Source: Ascarosepion bandense (lineage: Eukaryota; Mollusca; Cephalopoda; Sepiida; Sepiidae). From it: a stretch of DNA of 64,000 nt. Location: assembly GCA_037127315.1 (NCBI GenBank), contig JBBBDQ010000348.1, forward strand, positions 2,156,001 to 2,220,000, given 5' to 3'. Under the pieces are notes generated by a model. It had not been told where the DNA came from. It did not search any database and saw nothing but the letters and a program-made list of their open reading frames with translations. Below, one piece after another: positions 53,140 through 63,045 of the stretch (the stretch's first letter is position 1; each line of letters opens with the position of its first letter). The position numbers were made by a program, and so were the translations under genes.

Positions 53140-53485
53140 GTCGTGGACCCGGTTAAAAGTCCAACAAAAATAACGCAAAAAAAAACAATTAAAATAAGAA
53201 ATAACGAATATATATTAAGCACGAAAAAATACAACACTTGGTTAGTAGAACGATAATACGGGTTAGCGTGTAATACTATGATTCGACTCTCGAACTGGGA
53301 CTCGTCATGGTCGTTAAGGTAGCAGAGTTCGTAGACGACTCTCGGCTGATTTCAGGGCGCTCTCCTCAGGCTACTCTTAGGCTACTTAGGCTATCTCCCG
53401 TGCTATCTACTCTCACCTCTTGTAAGTGGTGGTATTTGTAATGGTTGGAATAGTTCATTCCTTTCTGTGTGATGCCGCCGTGACA
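53139..53485 (+). mobile_element. Solo LTR inside a duplicated segment
   Basis: TGTCGTGGACCCGG to GATGCCGCCGTGACA, 347 bp, about 85 percent similar to 54414-54791. CTACTCTTAGGCTACTTAGG is part of a short GGCTACT-type internal repeat. The right flank does not duplicate the left 5 bases, consistent with recombination between the two duplicated (TTA)n sites. Confidence 0.8.
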
Positions 53486-53606
53486 CTGAGTTATGCCCGT
53501 TTGCCTAGAAAATCGTTCAGTACAGAAACTGAGTTCAAATAACGATGTTTAATATTCTAGCAAAAGTATGCAGCCAAATTCATAATTTGACGAACCAAAT
53601 CATTAC
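53486..53606. repeat. Segmental duplication, right copy
   Basis: Counterpart of 52965-53084. Confidence 0.88.
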
Positions 53607-53609
53607 GGA

Positions 53610-53649
<40 letters not shown>

Positions 53650-53684
53650 GTTGTTGTTGTTTTTGTTGTTGTTGCTGTTGTTGT
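53607..53684. repeat. (TTA)n-(TTG)n microsatellite
   Basis: TTA units turning into TTG units. Confidence 0.95.
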
Positions 53685-53719
53685 TGTCATTTTTCATCAT
53701 ATTTCGATTTCTGCTATGG

Positions 53720-54372
53720 TCGCACTACCAACCAAGTCAGCGGGAAGAACTAAGGCAGGTCGTGGTGTGTTGTTATGGCTCCATTTCATGTTTTTTCTAT
53801 CTCCCCTAACCTCCCTAGCGTTACATAGACAAAGTTCTCCTTAGTGTGTGGGCTGTACTTAACAAGACAATTTTTTCATATCTCTTAAGCTGGGGTTTCC
53901 AGGGATTCTTTCAATGTGTTGTTTTGTTCCATTTTTTATCATTCCAAGTGCACTTACTATCAATGACACGATTCATGTTTTCAATTTCCACATTTTTTTC
54001 TATTTCAATTTCCATGTCTTTATATTTTGACAGTTTTTCGAATTCCTTGGTTGCTATGTTACAATCCGCTGGACAAGCCATATCAATTAATAGGCAAGTT
54101 TTTTATTTCTAGTTTTTAACAATAATATCCGGTCTGTTTGCTTCAATTTTTCTGTCTGTGTAGAATGGCGACATCTTCTATTTCTGTAACCGGTGTGGGT
54201 GATGTTCACACCAGTGTATATTTACATATTTTCAATAGTGTTTGTACATTGCCCAATGCAAATATTGCCCCACTCTATCATGACGATTTTTATATTCATT
54301 TGGAATCTCAGAACATCCTGAGATTAGATGGACTATTGTTTCTTGGTATTTATCACAGAACTTGCATCTTGG

Positions 54373-54376
<4 letters not shown>
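53720..54376 (-). pseudogene. R2/CRE-type LINE C-terminus: zinc knuckle and restriction-like endonuclease
   Basis: Minus strand: CKFCDKYQETIVHLISGC, then YKNRHDRVGQYLHWAMYKHY, the C-C-H-C motif and RH residues that precede the endonuclease. In other frames KIEANRPDIIVKN (PD of the catalytic core), LIDMACPADCNIATKEFEKL, SKYKDMEIEIE and KIVLLSTAHTLRRTLSM. This is the end of LINEs with a restriction-enzyme-like endonuclease. At least three frameshifts. No RT is present; the element is cut off by (TTA)n on its upstream side. Confidence 0.75.

Positions 54377-54413
<37 letters not shown>
54374..54413. repeat. (TTA)n microsatellite
   Basis: About 13 units; target of the next LTR. Confidence 0.97.
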
Positions 54414-54414
<1 letters not shown>

Positions 54415-54791
54415 GTCATGAACCCGGTTAAAGGTCCAACAAGAATAACACAAAAACAATTAAAATAGGAAATAACGAATATATATTAAGCACGGAAAAA
54501 TACAACACTTGGAAGTTTGTTAGTAGAACGATAATGCGGGTTAGTGAGTAATACTATGATTCGACCCTCGAACTGAGACTCATAATGGTCATTACGGTAG
54601 CGGAGTTCGTAGACGACTCTCGGCTGAGTTCAAGGGGATCTCCTTAGGCTACTTTCAGGCTACTTTCAGACTACCTCCTGAGTCTACCTACAGGCTACTT
54701 ACTCAGGCTGCTTTCTCTCACCTCTTATGAGGGGTGGTATATGTAATGGTTGTAGGAGTTCATTCCATTGTCGGAGATGCCGCCATGACAA
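54414..54791 (+). mobile_element. Solo LTR with ATTAT target duplication
   Basis: TGTCATGAACCCGG to GATGCCGCCATGACA, 378 bp, flanked by ATTAT at 54409-54413 and 54792-54796 (ambiguous because both lie in TTA repeats). Internal GGCTACTTTCA repeats are expanded relative to the 53.1-kb copy. Confidence 0.82.
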
Positions 54792-54796
54792 TTATT

Positions 54797-55340
54797 ATTA
54801 TTATTTCGCCTCAAGCAAAGCGATACAGTGAAAGAAAAACTGGGTACTGAGCCTGTTAAAGAAAGAATGCAAAATGAACAGGATTCAAAGAGATAGAACA
54901 TGAAATTGGTATTGATTTTAACGATTGGGATTGTAGCTGTCAAGGAAGCAAGTAAACAGAAAATGAGTTCTACAATCGGGTAGGACGAAAAAAGAACCTA
55001 TTGGAGTCGAGGTCGTGGCTATATTTAACTCTTTCAGCAGTAAACGGGTGAGACCTAGATGCCAATCTAGTAGCATGCTTAAGTTCACGTGGTCAAGGTA
55101 CCAGGGAGAAAAGCACTTCAGAGAAGTTCCTTTGAAAATACTTGTCGAAAAAAAAAACACACACCCAGAGGGAGGCTACGCCCGGTCGGTGAGAAAGTGA
55201 CAGATGTCGAGATGCTAAGTCAAGTTAGATTACATTGCAGATACGTTTTTTGGATTTTATACCCAGGGGGTTACAGCGGACGAAAGTGTGAGAAAAGTCT
55301 GAGCATATGTAGCACAAAAGACGAGTCAAGAAATAAATGA
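54797..55340 (-). mobile_element. LINE-J relic 1 of a tandem pair
   Basis: Minus strand shows the terminal TTTGCTTGAGGCGAAATAAT, then FLDSYNPNR-like and SFFVLPDCRTHFLFTC, DWHLGLTRLLLKELNIATTS, the frame-shifted LINE-J C-terminus. The 3' UTR is largely deleted. Confidence 0.6.
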
Positions 55341-55660
55341 TGATAATAGATGCTGCATTTAAATGTTTGAACATTGTAGTCATCAGTGAAGCACGTTAAC
55401 AGAAGAGAGTTCTACATGCGGAATGTGCGAGAAAAGGACCTGTTCGAATAGAAGTGGTGGCTATATTTTATTATTTTAACTGGAAACTGGTGGGATCTAG
55501 ATGCAAATATCGTAGCACGCTTAAATTCATGTAATCGGGGCACCAGGAAAATGTGCGTCAAAGCAGTTTACTATGAAAATATTTGTTGAAAAAACAGACG
55601 GAAGCCCAGTCACGACAGTGAGTAAGTGACTGAAGTTGGGAAGCCAAGTCAAGACCGATT
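55341..55660 (-). mobile_element. LINE-J relic 2
   Basis: GCATTTAAATGTTTGAACAT through GGTGGGATCTAGATGCAAAT to CACGACAGTGAGTAAGTGAC is the minus-strand LINE-J block again. It parallels relic 1, so both may stem from a local duplication or two insertions. Confidence 0.55.
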
Positions 55661-55664
55661 ATAA

Positions 55665-56280
55665 CTCTACTTATGAAAAGCTATACATACGAAAGTTTTA
55701 GGTTACGAAACGCCTCTTCGGAAAAATATCGCCTCTTGTTACGAAAACATTTCAGGGTACGAAAGGCGAAAATTTCAAAATACGCACTGCTACTCACAGA
55801 CCCAGAGGCCACCTAATTGCCTCCTCAAGTGCCTCCTCATTCTCGATAATGCAACTGCCCACCCGCCCAGCTTCGAAGATGGTATCCTGGACGAGTTCTC
55901 GTTTATTAAGGTGCCTCCCACCTAACACCACCTCTATCTTCCAGCCCATGGACCAACAAGTCATTTAGAACTTCAAGAAACTCTACAAGAAACACCTGTT
56001 CAAGAGGTGTTTTGACATCACTGAAAACACCCAGCTTACTCTTCGTGAGTTTTGGAAGCAGCACTTAGGCATTGTTGTTTTCCTCAAGATAATTGACATG
56101 GCTTGGCAGGAGGTGACCAGACGTACCCTTAATGCGGCTTTCAGAAAGCTGTGGCCCGATGCTGGTGCCTCACAAGATTTTGAGGGCATTTATAGGGGAA
56201 AAAGCATCTCTACTTACGAAATTTTCACGTTACGAAACGACTTCCAGAACGAATTATTTTCGTAAATAGAGGTTCCGCTG
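55665..56280 (+). pseudogene. Tigger/pogo-type transposase relic with terminal repeat
   Basis: Plus-strand frames give CLLILDNATAHPPSFEDG (second catalytic D, as LDNA-AH), PPNTTSIFQPMDQQVI followed by a stop (family motif PPNTT-L-QPMDQ-VI), NFKKLYKKHLFKRCFDITEN, LTLREFWKQHLGIVVFLKII, DMAWQEVTRRTLNAAFRKLW. This is the C-terminal half of a TcMar-Tigger transposase. The right terminus, reversed, reads CAGCGGAACCTCTATTTACG, typical of the group, and TA follows. CTCTACTTATGAAAAG at the left may be the internal end of a deleted copy. GC-richer than its surroundings. Confidence 0.88.
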
Positions 56281-56282
56281 TA

Positions 56283-57055
56283 TTGCAACTCCTTCATTGG
56301 AATTTCTCAAGAAAGTCGTGTTAAATAAATAGTAGAAGCCGCGGACCAGTAAAAAAGGATCCTAAAATTATGGGGTATAGAGTATTTTCACTGATCAATA
56401 AATTAGATGATACCCTGATGATATCTGCTGCTCCCAAGTCCCAACCTAATCAGAAGTAACTATCCAAAAGGAGGACCAGGCGCTAAATTTAACTATTGTT
56501 TTCACTTATGTGCATTTTTCTCTTCGTTTTTTTTCGCTAAATGCTATTCGTCAACAATAGTTTGTCCAAATCCTATAGGTTTGAGCTATGTTTTGACTCA
56601 CACATTTCACATCCAGAATGGCAAACTTTCTATTTTGAGACAGATGTCCATTTTGTTATCATGTAATATGGTTTCATGTTGATTGCTGAACTAAATAAAC
56701 TGAGACGTTAAACTGTCGGCTTGCGTGTTGGAAATACTAAATATGGTAACAATGACCTGAGTTAAAATTTGACTTGGGAAAAGAACAACACGACCACATA
56801 ATGTTTAGAAAAATGAGGACTGTCGCTAAAGATTACTGTACCCGAAAAATATGTTTACACTTTAAATTAAAATATATGATTTTTTTAAACTCATGTCGTT
56901 AAATTATAACGTTCTAAGTAGAGTAATAGGTAAGAAAACTAAAAGTTTGGCAAATTAAAATTCCGACGATTTTTTTTTCTGGATTCAGTTTGCTTTGATA
57001 ACTACAGAAAAAAAATCTGAAAGAAAAATCGGAACCTACAAACAAATATTCAGAT
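56283..57055. other. AT-rich unannotated interval
   Basis: No element seen. Confidence 0.4.
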
Positions 57056-57059
57056 TTTT

Positions 57060-57960
57060 GTTCATAGATAACTGCTTTAATTGTCTTTGATTTATGTATT
57101 TTTGGTTGTCCGGAAAAAAAAAATGCTGGTTTTGAAACAAAGTCTGTAAGAATTTTCTTTCTTTTTTTGTTAGTATTCTACTGTTTGTAAAGCAGAATCT
57201 GTTTTTATTTTTGATACAGTGTTTTCATCTATGTTATGGTTTATTAATCTATAGGTATTTTCGCTTCCTAGCATATCCTGAATATTTTTTGTAGTAATTT
57301 GTATCCATAATGACCACGGAACTACCCTTCCTTTATTATTATGTCATTGTTCTCACGGATGTTTTCTAACGCCAATTTTTTTGTGTGTGAGAGATTGTTC
57401 TTAGGGTTGTGATTATTTTGAAAGTCTGTATCCCAGATTTTTTCAAAGAATATGTTCATTTCATTTGAATTGCTTTTCTTACTTCAGAAATTCTTAGATT
57501 TGTTTTTTATAATATTGATCTATCGGTTGTATTGTTGTTGTGTAATGTTTCTATAAGTCTAAATTTCCGTTCTAATAATCTAAGATCTTTTTTAAAGCCT
57601 GTAATGTTACTTTCTGGGGTGAGACAGAATTTTAGACGTAACTTAAAAAGGTTTAATTTAATTTATATGTTCTGAAATTTCTGTGTAGTAGGGGTTTGGG
57701 CTGAAAAATATGGTGCTGACATATTTCGGTGATCTTGGGTGGGTGAGTATATTTCGACAGTAAGATTTGTAATAGTAGTTTCGTCTATGTTTCGTTGTGG
57801 GAAATGATTTGTAGCCGTGTCTGTTTGTGTTATGAAATAATGACCCTTTATGTGCCCTCGTTGGTGGGTGGCCTGATATGTCTTGGTGAATGTATTTAAT
57901 AGGAGAATGTGTAGGTGCGTGATTATTAAAATTATTAATATGAAATAGCTGCTTGTAGTG
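57060..57960 (-). pseudogene. Penelope-like RT ORF, N-terminal part, minus strand
   Basis: From the start side: HPPTRAHKGSLFHNTN, PTTKHRRNYYYKSYC, then in other frames IWDTDFQNNHNPKNNLSHTK, KLALENIRENNDIIIK, SSVVIMDTNYYKK and LTKKERKFL. The I-I-K...G-SVVIMD---Y--K block is the start of the RT in GIY-YIG retroelements. The catalytic core is missing. It points away from the plus-strand endonuclease that starts beside it. Confidence 0.6.
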
Positions 57961-57964
57961 TGGT

Positions 57965-58330
57965 CCGTTAGTAAACCGTTCAGGCATAGAAGAAAACAAC
58001 GTCATGTTAGGAAACACATCTCCATTCGAAATAAAAACTAATCTGAGCTCCAACTCTAAAATCGTAAGCTATGCTCTAAAATGCAATGAATGCGCTATAA
58101 TATACGTGAGGGCAACACAGGGCTTGAATAAAAGAGTAGCCCTGCACAAAGTAACATTAAACTAGCCAAGAACAGGGAATTGTACGTTTCCCAACATATA
58201 CCTGAAAGTAGTGGAGGTAAATTCAGACTAATGCCCATCTACCAAAATGCAGATTATGACACACTCGTGATACAGGAAGAAATATTTATAAAAACATACA
58301 AGGATTCCCTCAACAAAACAACATGAAAAA
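57965..58330 (+). pseudogene. Penelope-like GIY-YIG endonuclease, plus strand
   Basis: Plus-strand reading: CGPLVNRSGIEENNVMLGNT, PFEIKTNLSSNSKIVSYALK, CNECAIIYVRATQGLNKRVA, LHK, then in the next frame LAKNRELYVSQHIPESSGGK, FRLMPIYQNADYDTLVIQEE, IFIKTYKDSLNKTT. The IIYVRATQG string is the GIY-YIG core with the final G of YVG changed to R. One frameshift near 58160. This head-to-head pairing with the N-terminal part means the element is inverted internally. Confidence 0.75.
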
Positions 58331-58690
58331 CTTAAGACACACAAATAGACACACTACATTCAAACGCGCAAAAAAAAAACATCGCGAATCATTATAAAAA
58401 ATAGCATTCCAAAAACAACAAAAAGACCTACATGACTCGTAGAGTAGTATTGAAACAAAATCGCTGAATAATGAAATCAAATTTCGCAATTCAGTGTAAA
58501 AAAAAATATTGCCAACGAAAGGTGACTGACTTCTAAAACGGAAAAGTTTCAACATGCGAGTGTGGAAAAAAAAACAAACAAAAAAACAAACAGGCACGCA
58601 TATGAACTTTCTCATGTGCTCACCACTTATTTATATATACACGATATTTTGGCTATTGGAAAACAACAAGTAAAACGTTCATGGCTTCTC
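58331..58690. other. Downstream flank of the Penelope-like fragment
   Basis: A-rich; possibly element 3' UTR. No hairpin motif found here. Confidence 0.35.
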
Positions 58691-58721
58691 GCACTTTTTT
58701 GATACATATAAATATATACAT

Positions 58722-58786
58722 GTGTGCGTGTGTGAGCGTTAGTGCGTGTGTGCGTGCGTGTGTGCGTGCGTGTGTGCGTGCGTGTA
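58722..58786. repeat. (TGTGTGCGTGCG)n minisatellite
   Basis: 12-bp units TGTGTGCGTGCG repeated about four times within a GT/GC-rich tract. Confidence 0.9.
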
Positions 58787-59330
58787 TTAGATTTTGGATA
58801 TTGATTCTCTTTGTTTGTATAGCTGTGTTTATGCTATATTAAATGTATTAATGCGTTCCTCTCACAGAATGTCAATTGCTTTTTTTTTACTAAAGTCACT
58901 GCGCTTGTCTCCACCATTCACTTGTCATTTCACTGAATTGCTATTACTTTTGAAAGTTAATTGAATTTGTGGTTTATAAAATTTGCTAACAGTTTTCGAT
59001 ATGAAGAAACTATTATCACGATTAATTATAAAAAAACACAAACACACGACATTATGGAATACAATTCTTTCCAGAAATTGATTTCATACCCACATTTGTA
59101 ATGACACGTCAAGGCAAAAAGAAACGCTTGCATGTATTGTAATTTCATGGTCATGGTATTGTCAAATTAATGACAAGTAAAATTTTAAGGTGATGCAATT
59201 TATTTCGACTAATGTACATGTCTATTGAGATTAATAAAACGATGATTAATCACGAAAGCTAATATACATATATACATATGCAACAGTTTAAACATATGTG
59301 ATATTATACAAAGACATATCTATTTTATTA

Positions 59331-59333
<3 letters not shown>
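58787..59333. other. AT-rich unannotated interval
   Basis: Nothing recognised. Confidence 0.4.

Positions 59334-59382
<49 letters not shown>
59334..59382. repeat. (TA)n microsatellite
   Basis: About 23 units. Confidence 0.97.
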
Positions 59383-59387
<5 letters not shown>

Positions 59388-59500
59388 AGGATTAATTCAA
59401 AGATGTTGAATGGCCATTTCGATATGAAGATCCCCACGGGGGACGACACATCACCTCAGCAACAGAAAAAAACCTTTCAGAAACTGGAGAAAAATTAGTC
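59383..59500 (+). repeat. (TA)n-associated module, copy 1
   Basis: GGATTAATTCAAAGATGTTG, CATTTCGATATGAAGATCCC, CACATCACCTCAGCAACAGA and CTTTCAGAAACTGGAGAAAA. It recurs in the same orientation, also right after (TA)n, at 63042-63160. Confidence 0.9.
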
Positions 59501-59534
59501 TACTTTTCCTTTTTAAATAGATTGCAAAGAAATT

Positions 59535-59670
59535 AAAAAATAAATAAATAATAAAATAAAATAAAATAAAAATAAAGGGAAAGAAAAAGAAAAAGAAAAA
59601 GAAAACGAAAAAGAAAAAGAAAAAAGATAGAATAAAATCAAATAAATAAGAAAAGAAAAAAAATTGACAT
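59535..59670. repeat. (AATAA)n and (GAAAAA)n A-rich tract
   Basis: AAATAAAATA units followed by GAAAAAG units. Confidence 0.85.
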
Positions 59671-59861
59671 CGCCTGGGTTCGCAAAAAAAAGGGAGAATG
59701 TAACTAAAAATTAACAGACAGCCGTGTTAAATCGACCTAAGTTTAAGCAACACGGAAGAAAGGTGGTAAGAGAGATAAAAGAAGGAAGGGAGGGAAAAAG
59801 AAAGAAACTAACGAAAAAAAATTTTTTAAATATTACAGACGCTGGACAAATTCAAAAACCT

Positions 59862-59863
59862 AA

Positions 59864-59922
<59 letters not shown>
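59862..59922. repeat. (TA)n microsatellite
   Basis: TA repeat with two TACA interruptions. Confidence 0.95.
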
Positions 59923-59928
<6 letters not shown>

Positions 59929-59931
59929 ATA

Positions 59932-60350
59932 TTGTTAAATATAAGAGACAATAAATGTCTATTATGTTTAATAATGAGTCGTTCTAAACATCGTATTTTG
60001 GCTTTAATTTCAGGTGAAAATAAAGACAAATATTCTCCAAAATCTCCATTAAATTAAAACAAGCCACACTTAATAAAATCACGTTTAAATCTGGTCATAA
60101 CACATTACATTGCATTTGAATATATGGTTCTGTTAACATTTCGGGCTCTCGCGCGGTGTAACGTCATAGCCTCTCTGAAGATGGCTCATGTGAGCCGAAA
60201 GCTCAGAACCTACTTAACAAAAAAAAATATCCAAATGTTGCTGAATTTTTGTCCTCATTTTCACCTGAAATTAAAGTGAAAATAGGATGTTTAGAATGGC
60301 TCATGATTAAACATAATAGACATTCATTGCTATTATATTTAACAATATAT
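59932..60350. mobile_element. Foldback unit enclosing a Penelope-like 3' end
   Basis: The left arm 59932-60040 (TGTTAAATATAAGAGACAAT, GTCTATTATGTTTAATAATG, TTTAATTTCAGGTGAAAATA) pairs with 60265-60350 reversed. Inside, in the plus direction, are KSRLNLVITHYIAFEY-like residues of a GIY-YIG C-terminus and the conserved hairpin at 60173. A third, plus-oriented copy of the arm is at 60505-60600. Confidence 0.8.
60173..60212 (+). promoter_or_regulatory. Penelope-like 3' hairpin, copy 2
   Basis: CTGAAGATGGCTCATGTGAG then CCGAAAGCTCAGAA. GGCTCA pairs with TGAGCC. CTGAAGA before and GAAA after the stem match two of the hammerhead-ribozyme core strings (CUGANGA, GAAA), with one extra T between A9 and the stem. 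Confidence 0.5.
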
Positions 60351-60383
60351 GTTTAGAAAATTATCTGCTACCTCGATGCACTG

Positions 60384-60384
<1 letters not shown>

Positions 60385-60454
<70 letters not shown>

Positions 60455-60456
60455 GC
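60385..60456. repeat. (CA)n-(TA)n microsatellite at a palindrome centre
   Basis: CA units then TA. Sequences on both sides (TAGCAGATAATT... and GCAGCAGATAATTATCT) are reverse complements, so the tract lies in the loop of a ~250-base palindrome. Confidence 0.93.
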
Positions 60457-60469
60457 ATATATAGTGTGT

Positions 60470-60680
60470 GTACCGAGGCAGCAGATAATTATCTAAACTT
60501 ATATTGTTAAATATAACAGACAATGAATGTCTATTATGCTTAATCATGAGCCGTTTTAAACATAGTATTTTGGCTTTAAGTTCTGGTCAGAAAATATTAA
60601 AAAATATTCCAACATTTAGACATTGTTTTATTACGTTGGTTCTAAGTTTTCGGCTCACTTGTACCATCTATATAATATTA
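60470..60680. repeat. Third copy of the foldback arm with an inverted hairpin
   Basis: TGTTAAATATAACAGACAAT and CATAGTATTTTGGCTTTAAG repeat the arm in plus orientation. Near 60640-60670 the minus strand reads AGATGGTACAAGTGAGCCGA then AAACTTAGAACC, a diverged hairpin copy. Confidence 0.75.
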
Positions 60681-60689
60681 AATTGATTT

Positions 60690-60832
60690 TAGTCAACAAC
60701 ACAATAATATTCACTCATAAACAGAGTAAAAAGAACTTTCAGATATTGAAGGTCATCTATACTAAATCAAAGCAACCAACACTCAATAGAATCAGATTTC
60801 AATTTAGTTATAACACATTACATTACATTTAG
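60690..60832 (+). pseudogene. Penelope-like GIY-YIG C-terminal fragment
   Basis: The frame ends VIYTKSKQPTLNRIRFQFSY then NTLHYI with stop, matching the C-terminal KQPTLN-I-F pattern at 15.5 and 60.05 kb. It overlaps the inverted hairpin copy at its start. Confidence 0.5.
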
Positions 60833-61070
60833 ACATAGAAAAGGACTAGAGTTTTTAGGTTAATATTTTAGTTTTGTAACCAATTGCAGTGTTGCGTGAA
60901 ACTACCACTAGAACAGCCTATTCTCTGTTCAGTTTTCTTATTTCTCATGCTTAATCTGATATAACTGCCGACACTTGAGTCCAAATCCAGATCACAGTCG
61001 ACCTCGCTCTCAAGTAACTTGCAGTACAGTACTGCTGTGAGCATGAGACACGTAGAATATATATATATAT

Positions 61071-61170
61071 ACAGTACTGTGCAAAAGTATCAGGACAATA
61101 ATTATTTTAACTTTTATGAGGCATCAAAATAAAGCTTAAAATCACCCCTGTCCTAACACTTCTGCACACT
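61071..61170. mobile_element. ~100-bp MITE nested at the left end
   Basis: CAGTACTGTGCAAAAGTATC at the left and CCTGTCCTAACACTTCTGCA at the right are the two ends of the same Tc1-type repeat. A second left end, CAGTACTGTGCAAAAGCATT, follows at once, making a local palindrome (61139-61212). Confidence 0.6.
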
Positions 61171-61212
61171 ACCAGTACTGTGCAAAAGCATTAGGACAGA
61201 GGTGATTTTCCT

Positions 61213-61954
61213 AAAAACCTGTGGTGATACCGAACAAAGCGAGGGACCGGATGTTTGCACTCTCACGACCAGAAAGCAAATAACCAAAACACGTCGGTGC
61301 GCATCTCCACTCCGCGCAGATGTTCCGGTTGAAAACTAGAAATTAATTAAATATCAAATTCCAGTTCGTGAGCCTATGCGAATTTTATTTATCGGCCAAT
61401 GGGAAGTCCAGAATCAAATACGGATGTGAATCCGCAAATGATCTGCTGCCTCAAAACTACTTACCGACCAAAGGAGCGGATACATCAAAGACATTCCTAA
61501 TTTACAACGCTCCCGCATTCATACGTACAAATTCGCTTTTCAGCATTTTATTGCCATGAACATTTTAACGTTGGAGCCATCTTTAAAGGATTACATTAAT
61601 TGTAAAAACCTTAATTGATATGTGTATATATAAAATGTTATTTCTCAACTCAATTTGCTTTTCTTGATTTATAATCTTTTATGAATTATAGTGGGCTATC
61701 TACAACGAGGCCACATTCGGTTAATCTGCAACAACATACAACTATTATCTCCCCTAGAACGGATAAGCCCACTATAAACCTCATTGTAATTCAAATATAG
61801 GTTGAAAAGCAAAGTAAATTGCTAATAAATATTGATTATTTAAAACTAGGTATAAAAGAAATGTATTAAAAAGAACTTATATTTAATTTTTCCTATTTTC
61901 TATTGAACAAGAAATTTTGAAACACTTCATTATTCTATTATCCTTGGATATGAC
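61213..61954. other. Interior of the Tc1-like relic
   Basis: The 63-codon frame at 61368-61559 has no recognised domain. CAAAGCGAGGGACCGGATGT near 61236 is unusually GC-rich. No DNA-binding domain could be read. Confidence 0.35.
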
Positions 61955-62221
61955 AGACTTTTTTCTTATTTGGGAACAAATACAAGCTGCTTGGCAAGAC
62001 ATACCATTAGATGCACTGAATATGCTTGTGATGTCAATGCCTTACAGAATGAAGTAAAAGCTCTTATACTTAATATTAAACTTATTTTATAACAAGTATT
62101 TTTCTTGCTAAAGCATTTGTTGAATAAATCATATAAAATTACTTAAACTAAGTTGTTTATTTTCTGTCAATATGCCTCATAAAAGACAAAATAGTTCTTG
62201 CTCTAATACTTTTGCATAGTA

Positions 62222-62222
<1 letters not shown>

Positions 62223-62292
<70 letters not shown>
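62223..62292. repeat. (TA)n microsatellites
   Basis: Two TA runs separated by ATGTGTG. Confidence 0.95.
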
Positions 62293-62293
<1 letters not shown>

Positions 62294-62488
62294 GTCATCC
62301 GCAAACAGATCTGCTTCACTGTATCACAGCTAATCAGTACGGTAGGACACCCGATTGCTTTTAGCCAGAATTGAAACCCGACCGAATTGGCGTCAATCGG
62401 CGATTGTACTTTTGAGCTTTGGGCGCTCGGTTGAAGTAAGTAGACTTTAGCGTATGATGTATCATGAGCCAATAGTTAGAGTGCGATG

Positions 62489-62489
<1 letters not shown>
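62293..62489 (-). mobile_element. SINE-2, near-complete
   Basis: Minus strand: CGAGCGCCCAAAGCTC, GATTGACGCCAATTCGGTCG, GGTTTCAATTCTGGCTA (B-box), CCTACCGTACTGATTAGCTG and CAGATCTGTTTGCGGATGAC, ending at (TA)n. Confidence 0.75.

Positions 62490-62546
<57 letters not shown>
62490..62546. repeat. (TA)n-(GA)n microsatellite
   Basis: TA units followed by GA units. Confidence 0.95.
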
Positions 62547-62987
62547 TAAAGTAGAGAGTGTCGAATCGGAGCAGAATAAGTGCCTGACGAACAATTGCTC
62601 GAAGTCGTAATTATTTTTGTATCTGTGATTTTACAAAGTGTCTTTACTAAATTATATGTTATGAAAGTAACACCGAGTTTTGTTGAATCTGATGAAATTA
62701 AAAGGAAACTGAGGACAGGTTTTTGTTAACCCTCGCAAGGATATAAATGCGCCGACGAGGCTTCGAATCTTATGTAATATACAAAAGCATCAAAAAACTG
62801 ATCCATACACAGATGTACTTGAAGCATTTAGTATTTACTAAGTCCAAGTCCTGAATCATTATTATGGATTCATAGTATACGCCATAAATGTATTCATTTC
62901 AGTTCCAGGTAATTTATTCTGTTTTGTCTTATTTTTCCACCAATTGGTAAAGGATGCTGATTTCTATTCAAGAAAACTTCTTAACCA

Positions 62988-62990
<3 letters not shown>
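62547..62990. other. Unannotated interval
   Basis: Nothing recognised. Confidence 0.4.

Positions 62991-63041
<51 letters not shown>
62991..63041. repeat. (TA)n microsatellite
   Basis: About 24 units. Confidence 0.97.

Positions 63042-63045
<4 letters not shown>

Larger units (their letters stand above)
61069..62222 (+). mobile_element. Tc1-like element relic with ~50-bp terminal inverted repeats
   Basis: The left end CAGTACTGTGCAAAAGTATC...TTTTATGAGGCAT and right end ATGCCTCATAAAAGACAAAA...CTTTTGCATAGTA are inverted repeats; TA flanks are present. Near the right, LIWEQIQAAWQDIPLDALNM then LVMSMPYRMK resembles the Tc1 transposase C-terminus (AW-DIP---I--LI-SMP-R). The catalytic core is not visible. 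A nested element start lies at 61172. Confidence 0.72.

Noticed and set aside
53068..53844. Isoleucine-, leucine- or valine-rich membrane peptides
   Set aside because: Products of translating (TTA)n and (TTG)n repeats.
57658..58053. 131-codon minus-strand frame as one protein
   Set aside because: Its first ~30 codons are antisense to the plus-strand GIY-YIG domain; only the part below about 57960 is kept as a Penelope-like relic.
60173..60212. Active hammerhead ribozyme
   Set aside because: Only two core strings match, one base is inserted beside stem II, and stems I and III cannot be closed; reported as a hypothesis only.
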